Shown here piece by piece: positions 59,567 to 64,000 of a stretch of DNA of 64,000 bases. The position numbers and the translations under genes are program-made. Under the pieces are notes generated by a model. The model saw nothing but the letters and a program-made list of their open reading frames with translations. It ran no database searches and had not been told where the DNA came from. Origin of the DNA: CAWBRT01 sp963832365 (lineage in GTDB: Bacteria; Acidobacteriota; Terriglobia; Terriglobales; Acidobacteriaceae); contig CAWHUL010000004.1 of the NCBI GenBank assembly GCA_963832365.1, positions 500,981-564,980 on the forward strand, read 5' to 3'. Position 1 is the first letter of the stretch. The number at the start of each line of letters is the position of its first letter.

Positions 59567-59599
59567 ATGCCTTTTTCGCCACAACTAGTGGCTTGGTAG
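59567..59599 (+). CDS. 10-residue leader peptide or amber-interrupted start
   Basis: A strong ribosome site (AAGGAGGT, 59554-59561) precedes ATG 59567 encoding MPFSPQLVAW and then TAG. The frame is the same as the GTG-started hypothetical gene at 59606, which has no good ribosome site of its own. So this is either a leader peptide with coupled restart or the true start cut by a stop mutation. Confidence 0.45.
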   Translation: MPFSPQLVAW

Positions 59600-59605
59600 A
59601 ACACC

Positions 59606-60617
59606 GTGAACAAAAACGTACCAAACAGTGTAGCGGGAGTATCAGAACCAGCTAGCCCAAAAGAGGAAACCCAAATCGTCGCGACGCCAGTAACCTCAGA
59701 AATTCAAAGTACTGTACCTCAAAGTATCCTGCCAGAGCCGTTCTGCGAAATTCCGAAATATGTTGTGTCTCAAAAACGGCGCCTGATTGCCAATCGCGAA
59801 AATTCCAAGAAGTCGACAGGTCCTCGGACTGCCGGAGGCAAAGCCAGATCTTTACGGTTTCAACGCTGTCAAACACGGTATTTTCTCCAACGAAATCTTC
59901 CTAGCCAATCTGCGTAATCCCGCCGAGACGCATCAGCAATTCCTAGAACTGGTAGCCGGCCTATGGAAGGACTATGCGCCCGAGGGGACTTCGGAAGAGC
60001 TGCTAGTCCAGCATATTGCTCTCGAGTGGTGGCGATTGGCCCGGTCACTGCGCTTTGAACTGCGGGAAACCCGACGAGCAATTCAGATTGGCAACCATAA
60101 GCTACCAGACGATCCGAATGCGGATGACATTGATGATGGCATTTTCGAACGTTTGCGTGTGAGTCCCGAGCAGACACTCTTGGAACTCGATGGGCTAATT
60201 GAGAAACTGCAGGCGTGCCTTCACTTGGCGCTGGAGCAGGGATATTTGGAGCAGACCGAGTGGCAGGCGCTGCAATCGATGCCCGGCGACATCTACCAAC
60301 GCTGTTTAGCGTTGGCCAAAGAAGAAGACCGCCAAGTCGTTGTAGTTGTTGAGCCTCCTCTTAAAGGAGCGGCACCCTCCCCGGAGAACAAGGTATCTGT
60401 TCTGCTGGCCGAAGAGTTACAGCGTCTGCTGGATTGGCGGGGAGTTTGCGAATTGGTGCTGCGCCTGCCGTGGCTGCAGGGTGTGCTCCGCCTGCCCGAT
60501 CTGCCCGGCAAAGAAGCCGCCGAGCAGCTACTGCACTTTGAGACAACTATCCAGCGTAACCTCTTCAGAAAGATGCACGAGCTGGAGCGCCTACAGCTCC
60601 GACGGAAGGGTGAATAG
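59606..60617 (+). CDS. Conserved hypothetical of the STGPRT family, frameshifted
   Basis: About 337 residues from two frames joined near 59858. The N-terminus is Pro/Thr-rich and carries LIANRENSKKSTGPRTAGGK, a motif of a multi-copy family in Acidobacteriota and Planctomycetes, followed by FNAVKHGIFSNE. The rest is helical (VQHIALEWWRLARSLRFELR) and ends LFRKMHELERLQLRRKGE. Function is unknown. Two orphan copies of the C-terminal tail occur at 62.7 and 63.8 kb. Start is uncertain because of the upstream leader frame. Confidence 0.65.
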
Positions 60618-60623
60618 GGTTTC

Positions 60624-60662
60624 GGCGACGCCAGCATGCTTTTAGAGCACGCTGGCGCCGCC
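60624..60662. terminator. Strong hairpin after the STGPRT-family gene
   Basis: A 17-base stem with two mismatches (60624-60640 pairing with 60646-60662, TTTAG loop). It begins 6 bases after the stop. Without a T-run it may be a stabilising hairpin or a repeat-associated structure. Confidence 0.5.
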
Positions 60663-60681
60663 TCATGCCACGGGCGATCGG

Positions 60682-60780
60682 GTGGTCCTGTTCAAAGAAA
60701 AAGGCCGGGCTGTTTTTATTCATGGATTTGCGAAGAAAGACCTTGGCAACGACCCCCCAAGAGTTGAATGTTGGCGGCAA
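60682..60780 (+). pseudogene. Remnant of a Gp49/RelE-like toxin
   Basis: The frame reads VLFKEKGRAVFIHGFAKKDL then GNDPPRVECWRQ. It resembles the C-terminal half of phage Gp49-like/HigB toxins (VF.HGFxKk...). The first half is missing, and the expected ending is lost. It is one of several toxin remnants in this stretch. Confidence 0.35.
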
Positions 60781-60881
60781 CGTTTTGCTGCCACCCTGTG
60801 CAGGATTATGCTGCCACTGTCGCACATTGACTTCCAGATTACTACCGTCTACTCGCGCGCAACCTATAAACGTTGTACAAT

Positions 60882-60897
60882 GTAGCAACGTTGCTAC
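60882..60897. promoter_or_regulatory. Perfect 16-base palindrome, candidate antitoxin operator
   Basis: GTAGCAACGTTGCTAC is self-complementary and lies 16 bases before the antitoxin ATG 60914. TTGTACAA (60873-60880) is a second small palindrome. TATAAA at 60865 may be part of the promoter. The location fits autoregulation by the antitoxin. Confidence 0.6.
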
Positions 60898-60913
60898 GCT
60901 GGGAGTTCACTGC

Positions 60914-61170
60914 ATGGCCATTACAAAGTTATCCAGTCGAGAGTTCAACCAGGACACAAGCAAGGCGAAGAGAGCGGCAAAGAAGGGGCCAGTCTTCATC
61001 ACGGATCGCGGACACCCTCCACGTGCTGCTCACCACCGAGGAGTACGAGAGAAGTCGCCGGTGCGCAGAAGAGCGTCGCGGATTTGCTGGCGATGCCCGA
61101 AGCCGCCGCAATTGAATTCGAGCCACCTCGCTTGCGTGGTGATCTTCACAAGGAAGTGGACCTGTCCTGA
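60914..61170 (+). CDS. Phd/YefM-type antitoxin, frameshifted (pair 1)
   Basis: About 85 residues: MAITKLSSREFNQDTSKAKR then AAKKGPVFITDRG, shift near 61012 into TLHVLLTTEEYE, and another near 61043 into SVADLLAMPEAAAIEFEPPR and LRGDLHKEVDLS. The order matches Phd/YefM antitoxins, with a C-terminal toxin-binding tail. Its stop overlaps the toxin start (TGATG). The reading fits the family in spite of the breaks, which may be indels. If the breaks are real, the toxin would be unopposed. Confidence 0.7.
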
Positions 61171-61583
61171 TGTTCCTCCTCGATACCAATGTGGTCTCCG
61201 AGTTACGGAAGGGGACGAAAGCACATCGAAACGTCAGAACATGGGCTCAGGCGCTTCCTGCTTCGAGCCTATACTTGTCTGCAATTTCAATACTGGAACT
61301 GGAGATGGGAATCCTTCTTATTGAACGGCGTGACCAAAAGCAGGGTGTCGTTCTTCGTGCCTGGATGGACAAGCACGTTCTACCCACATTTGCCGGTCGC
61401 ATTCTGGCGATCGACACCGCAGTTGCACAACGATGCGCGGCCCTTCATGTGCCAAATCCCCGATCAGATCGTGATGCGATCATCGCCGCCACCGCGCTCG
61501 TTCATGGCATGACAGTTGCGACTCGCAATGTAAAGCACTTTCAGCCTATGGGCGTCACCATAGTTGACCCGTGGCAGGCTTGA
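61170..61583 (+). CDS. vapC: PIN-domain toxin (VapC-like), pair 1
   Basis: A 137-residue PIN ribonuclease. Catalytic acids are visible in FLLDTNVVSEL (Asp5), ISILELEMGIL (Glu), and DRDAIIAATALVHGMTVATRN. Such toxins cut specific tRNAs or rRNA and stop growth. The full domain is intact. ATG overlaps the antitoxin stop. Confidence 0.88.
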   Translation: MFLLDTNVVSELRKGTKAHRNVRTWAQALPASSLYLSAISILELEMGILLIERRDQKQGVVLRAWMDKHVLPTFAGRILAIDTAVAQRCAALHVPNPRSDRDAIIAATALVHGMTVATRNVKHFQPMGVTIVDPWQA

Positions 61584-61700
61584 ACGCCACTCTGAGTCAT
61601 CTCGCTAACTATCCCTAACGTGGCAGGAATCGACTGCCATTGATCTGCACCGCCCGGGCCGGATTCCATTGCACTCGGCCAGCGACGATAGATTGTTCAC

Positions 61701-61829
61701 GAACAGCGCTCGATATCCTCCAATATCGCCCTTCGCTTGGCACGTTCCTTCGGGACCACACCCGAGTTCTGGCTGAACCTTCAGACCCATTATGATCTGG
61801 AGATCGCACGGGACAAGGACTTCTCCTGA
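61701..61829 (+). pseudogene. C-terminal remnant of a HigA antitoxin
   Basis: The frame reads RSISSNIALRLARSFGTTPE then FWLNLQTHYDLEIARDKDFS and a stop. This is the HigA/XRE ending (SxxMALRLAxxFGTTPEFWLNLQxxYDL). The helix-turn-helix half and any HigB toxin are missing. Compare the intact pair at 63 kb. Confidence 0.65.
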
Positions 61830-61916
61830 CCACCAGTGAGCTGAACCCACCCCAGCTCGCTACAGCCTAGAATCAAATTGTATTGACCACCCATCCGGCT
61901 TTCCTCCACTGAATTG

Positions 61917-61934
61917 ACTAGTCATATGACTAGT
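61917..61934. promoter_or_regulatory. Perfect 18-base palindrome, antitoxin operator
   Basis: ACTAGTCATATGACTAGT is fully self-complementary and overlaps a likely -35 (TTGACT, 61914) and the spacer to a -10-like GATAGA (61936). It lies 27 bases before the antitoxin start at 61962, fitting autorepression. Confidence 0.7.
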
Positions 61935-61961
61935 TGATAGAGTGAGATTCGGAGGTGGAAG

Positions 61962-62219
61962 ATGTCCTCTTGGCAGGTGCAAGACGCTAAAGCTCGTTTC
62001 AGCGAGCTGCTCGACACGGCCTTAAAACAGGGCCCTCAAGTTGTGACACGCCGGGGCGTCGAGGCGGCGGTTCTCGTCCCCATCGAGCAATGGCGACGCC
62101 TTCAGCAGGCCGCACAGCCAGGCCTCAAGGCTGTGCTCCTTGGCCCAGGGCCGCACTTTGGGCACTTGGTGCCAGCGCGCCGGCGCTTCCAGCGCCGCCC
62201 CGTGGTGGATCTGAAGTGA
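61962..62219 (+). CDS. Phd/YefM-type antitoxin, pair 2
   Basis: An 85-residue antitoxin behind GGAGGTGGAAG. The N-terminal DNA-binding part reads WQVQDAKARFSELLDTALKQ then GPQVVTRRGVEAAVLVPIEQ W. The C-terminal tail is basic and Pro-rich. It should neutralise the PIN toxin encoded next and repress the operon through the palindrome upstream. GTGA overlap with the toxin gene. Confidence 0.88.
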   Translation: MSSWQVQDAKARFSELLDTALKQGPQVVTRRGVEAAVLVPIEQWRRLQQAAQPGLKAVLLGPGPHFGHLVPARRRFQRRPVVDLK

Positions 62220-62632
62220 GAAAATACCTGCTCGACACGAATATCATTTCCGAACTGCGCAAGCCCAAGCCGCATGGCGGCGTCGTAGCCTGGATCAACG
62301 GCTTGCAGGAGGAACAACTGTTCCTCTCGGTGGTTACGCTGGGAGAGTTGCAGGCCGGCATTGAGCGCACGCGACGACAAGCTCCGGAGAAGGCTCGCGC
62401 CATCGAGCTGTGGGTCGACCAATTGGCTGAATCCTTCCAAATTCTTTCCATGGACACGCGTTGCTTCCGGGAATGGGCTCGTCTCATGGAGGGAAAGTCT
62501 AAGCAAGTGCTCGAGGATGCGATGATCGCCGCCACCGCTCGTGTGTACGCACTGACCGTTGCAACCAGGAATGAGCGAGACTTCGAGCCGCTTGGTGTGT
62601 CGATTTACAATCCCTTTAAGATAAGCCCATAA
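62216..62632 (+). CDS. vapC: PIN-domain toxin (VapC-like), pair 2
   Basis: A 138-residue PIN ribonuclease started by GTG 62216. Catalytic acids are in YLLDTNIISELRK, VVTLGELQAGIE and VLEDAMIAATARVYALTVAT RN. About a third of its residues match the toxin of pair 1. The pair is intact, with an operator of its own, so it is probably functional. Confidence 0.88.
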   Translation: MRKYLLDTNIISELRKPKPHGGVVAWINGLQEEQLFLSVVTLGELQAGIERTRRQAPEKARAIELWVDQLAESFQILSMDTRCFREWARLMEGKSKQVLEDAMIAATARVYALTVATRNERDFEPLGVSIYNPFKISP

Positions 62633-62706
62633 GGTTGCGCCACGAGCTACACTCATCCTGCTTTTCCCGACGCGTACGCTGTTAACGGATTCTGTGCTAC
62701 GAACCC

Positions 62707-62811
62707 ATGCTGCGGCGCCAGTTGTACAAAGCGATGGATGAGCTCGAGCGCTTGCAGCGCCGGCGCCACGGGGAAGCACCTGTCACCGCCCAGCTCTCGA
62801 TCGAAGCGTGA
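62707..62811 (+). pseudogene. Orphan C-terminal tail of the STGPRT family, copy B
   Basis: The 34-codon frame reads MLRRQLYKAMDELERLQRRR then HGEAPVTAQLSIEA. It matches the end of the gene at 59606-60617 (LFRKMHELERLQLRRKGE) and a third tail at 63811. No upstream part of the gene is present. Confidence 0.6.
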
Positions 62812-62821
62812 CCCGGCTTAA

Positions 62822-62862
62822 GCCCTGCGTGCAAAGCGTCCCATCAACTTTGCACGCAGGGC
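62822..62862. terminator. Perfect 15-base hairpin after tail B
   Basis: GCCCTGCGTGCAAAG is followed, after 11 bases, by its exact complement CTTTGCACGCAGGGC. It begins 10 bases after the tail stop. A similar CTTAAGCCC-containing sequence follows tail C near 63923, but there the hairpin is not kept. Confidence 0.6.
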
Positions 62863-62894
62863 CGGCCTGTAGCATCCGTCCGCAATCAGGAAAG

Positions 62895-63020
62895 CGAGCG
62901 GTGCAATGGATTGTGATCGGGCGCCTGCAAGTGATCGTCGTTTGCAGCGTCAGCTTCATTCTTGGCAGACGATCCGTAGACATAGGCGGACTCAATCCCC
63001 CCGGGATGAAGCAGTCATTC
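62895..63020 (-). pseudogene. Possible nucleotidyltransferase remnant
   Basis: On the minus strand a start-less frame reads GGIESAYVYGSSAKNEADAA then NDDHL. It resembles the GSxAxxExxxxSDxDL motif of MNT-type nucleotidyltransferases, with the second acid pair altered. The rest is missing. A weak call. Confidence 0.25.
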
Positions 63021-63029
63021 ACTGCGATC

Positions 63030-63062
63030 TTGACACGTCGTATAGTGAGGCTATACGCTATA
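63030..63062 (+). promoter_or_regulatory. higBA promoter with overlapping operator
   Basis: TTGACA (63030-63035), 16 bases, TATACG (63052-63057). The inverted repeat GTATAG-TGAGG-CTATAC (63040-63056) covers the spacer and -10, and CTATACG recurs right after. HigA would block the promoter by binding here. Confidence 0.65.
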
Positions 63063-63065
63063 CGT

Positions 63066-63344
63066 ATGATCAAGAGCTTCCGTCATAAGGGACTGAAGCA
63101 GTTTGCAGAGACCGGATCGAAGGCCGGCATCCAGCCAAAACATGCGCCGCGGCTGCGGCGGCTGCTGACAGCGCTGGATGTGGCGAGCCGCCCTGAGGAT
63201 ATGAACGCACCGGGCTATGATCTGCATCTTTTGAGAGGGAATCTTGCTGGGCATTGGTCGGTCGGCGTGAGTGGCAACTGGCGGCTGACATTTCTATTTG
63301 AAGGCGAAGACGCGGTACTGGTGGACTACCAGGATTATCACTAG
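63066..63344 (+). CDS. higB: HigB/RelE-family toxin
   Basis: A 92-residue toxin, start ATG 63066. The text MIKSFRHKGLKQFAETGSKA, HLLRGNLAGHWSVGVSGNWR and LTFLFEGEDAVLVDYQDYH is the classic HigB-1/plasmid killer form. It cleaves mRNA on the ribosome. Gene order is toxin first, as usual for higBA. The antitoxin follows after 12 bases. Confidence 0.9.
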   Translation: MIKSFRHKGLKQFAETGSKAGIQPKHAPRLRRLLTALDVASRPEDMNAPGYDLHLLRGNLAGHWSVGVSGNWRLTFLFEGEDAVLVDYQDYH

Positions 63345-63356
63345 GAGGGCGAGGCC

Positions 63357-63656
63357 ATGATTTTCAATCCAGCACATCCCGGAGAGGTTTTGAGAGACTA
63401 CCTAGGCGAGATGACGGTTGCCGAGGCCGCAACAAGGTTGGGTGTGACCCGTGCGCATCTGTCCCGGATTCTGAACGGGCGGGCCGGAGTTTCGGCGGCG
63501 ATGTCGCTCCGGCTCTCGGCGGCGCTGGGCAGCTCGCCCGAGTTCTGGCTGAAGATGCAGATGCAGCATGACCTTTGGCAGGCGCGGAAGAGGAAACAGC
63601 CGAAGATTCGTCCGTTTCCTCACGCCGAAAAGACAAAAGAATTGGCACTGGCCTGA
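63357..63656 (+). CDS. higA: HigA antitoxin
   Basis: A 99-residue XRE-type antitoxin with GGAGG upstream of ATG 63357. Text: NPAHPGEVLRDYLGEMTVAE, VTRAHLSRILNGRAGVSAAM and SLRLSAALGSSPEFWLKMQM. The helix-turn-helix is intact. The C-terminal extension (KRKQPKIRPFPHAEKTKEL) is basic. It binds HigB and represses the operon. Confidence 0.9.
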   Translation: MIFNPAHPGEVLRDYLGEMTVAEAATRLGVTRAHLSRILNGRAGVSAAMSLRLSAALGSSPEFWLKMQMQHDLWQARKRKQPKIRPFPHAEKTKELALA

Positions 63657-63666
63657 GCCGAAATCG

Positions 63667-63803
63667 ATGCCGAGCAATGCGATCGTCCAGAAGCTGTGGA
63701 CTACTGCCTCGGTGACGACGGGCCAGCTACGGCGACTACGTCCGAGCAGTTGACCTTCTTTTCCTGAAGATGGCGGACGAGCAGACGAAACCGCCCTTCA
63801 ACC
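63667..63803 (+). pseudogene. N-terminal remnant of type I methylase HsdM
   Basis: Pieces read MPSNAIVQKLW, YGDYV and EQLTFLFLKMADEQTKPPFN across frame breaks. This is the N-terminal helical region of HsdM (QKLWNYCNVLRDDGxSYGDYVEQLTFLLFLKMADE). The methylase domain is missing; the text runs directly into tail C. Confidence 0.65.
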
Positions 63804-63810
63804 GGAACCC

Positions 63811-63960
63811 ATGCTGCGCCAGTTGTACAAAGCGATGGATCAACTCGAGCGGCTACAGCGCCGGCGCAGGGCGAATTGGTCCCGGCCCCAGTAAACGCCC
63901 ACTTAGCCATCGAGCAATACCAGCTTAAGCCCGGTGCGCAAGCGCTTCCCGTCCTTGTTT
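63811..63960 (+). pseudogene. Orphan C-terminal tail of the STGPRT family, copy C
   Basis: The frame reads MLRQLYKAMDQLERLQRRRR and, one base away, GELVPAPVNAHLAIEQYQLK. It is a close relative of tail B (62707). It is fused to the HsdM remnant, which shows that the tail marks a junction. Confidence 0.6.
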
Positions 63961-64000
63961 GCTTAGCTACCCTAGCAGGGCGTCATAGATTGCGCCGCCG

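Noticed and set aside
59369..59584. Minus-strand frame with WLHKAT resembling the phage-module protein (WLHKAK)
   Set aside because: The match covers only a few residues near a short palindrome (GTGCAAC/GTTGCAC) and the rest does not align.
1..64000. tRNA, rRNA, riboswitch or retron RNA
   Set aside because: No cloverleaf with a T-loop consensus, no rRNA-like stretch and no reverse transcriptase gene were found by eye; a covariance-model scan was not possible.

Overview
The window looks like a chromosomal segment of a soil-type Acidobacteriota (Terriglobia-like) bacterium. This is inferred from gene content only: an XrtA-type exosortase/PEP-CTERM exopolysaccharide (EPS) locus run by NtrC-type sigma-54 regulators, many He_PIG/NHL/WG-repeat surface proteins, and many PIN-domain toxin-antitoxin pairs. 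No rRNA, tRNA or CRISPR array was seen, so the taxonomy is not proven.

Layout. 0-7.1 kb: envelope and housekeeping genes (TPR protein, TonB, NHL protein, WG-repeat protein, a decayed beta-propeller gene, a small outer-membrane barrel). 7.5-14.2 kb: regulators and substrates of the exosortase system (histidine kinase and sigma-54 response regulator, two tandem PilZ proteins, a receiver-less sigma-54 activator, two PEP-CTERM proteins, one behind a well-formed -24/-12 promoter). 14.8-20.6 kb: a P-loop ATPase, a transposase tail, then a leftward block of PrsT-like TPR lipoprotein, EpsI and exosortase. 20.9-39.7 kb: a long rightward EPS operon: an activator-like protein without GAFTGA, polysaccharide export protein, outer-membrane barrel, Wzz-like chain-length protein, AAA ATPase, BY-kinase, initiating sugar transferase, FemAB-like protein, four glycosyltransferases, a CapK-like adenylating enzyme, an O-antigen-ligase-like protein and an asparagine-synthase-like amidotransferase. 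40.2-54.1 kb: a second surface/EPS block (large He_PIG plus beta-helix lipoprotein, methyltransferase, acyltransferase, flippase, second amidotransferase, remnant of an XrtA-type polysaccharide deacetylase, VanZ-like protein) broken up by transposase, recombinase and hydrolase remnants. 54-59.3 kb: a phage-like recombination module (XRE regulator, possible annealase, SSB-like protein, PD-(D/E)XK nuclease, unknown protein, HNH endonuclease) with a partial, internally deleted second copy. 59.5-64 kb: a toxin-antitoxin and defence graveyard with two PIN-toxin pairs, HigBA, and remnants of HigA, a Gp49/RelE-like toxin and HsdM, interleaved with repeated C-terminal tails of one hypothetical family.

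How it works together. The EPS operon would assemble lipid-linked repeat units at the inner membrane, flip and polymerise them, and export the polymer under kinase and Wzz control. The exosortase would process PEP-CTERM proteins for surface attachment. Sigma-54 regulators and c-di-GMP-binding PilZ proteins probably set expression.

Caution. At least 20 apparent single-base frameshifts occur, often in genes that otherwise look conserved. Many are therefore likely to be uncorrected sequencing indels rather than true decay. Coordinates given for split genes join the frames.
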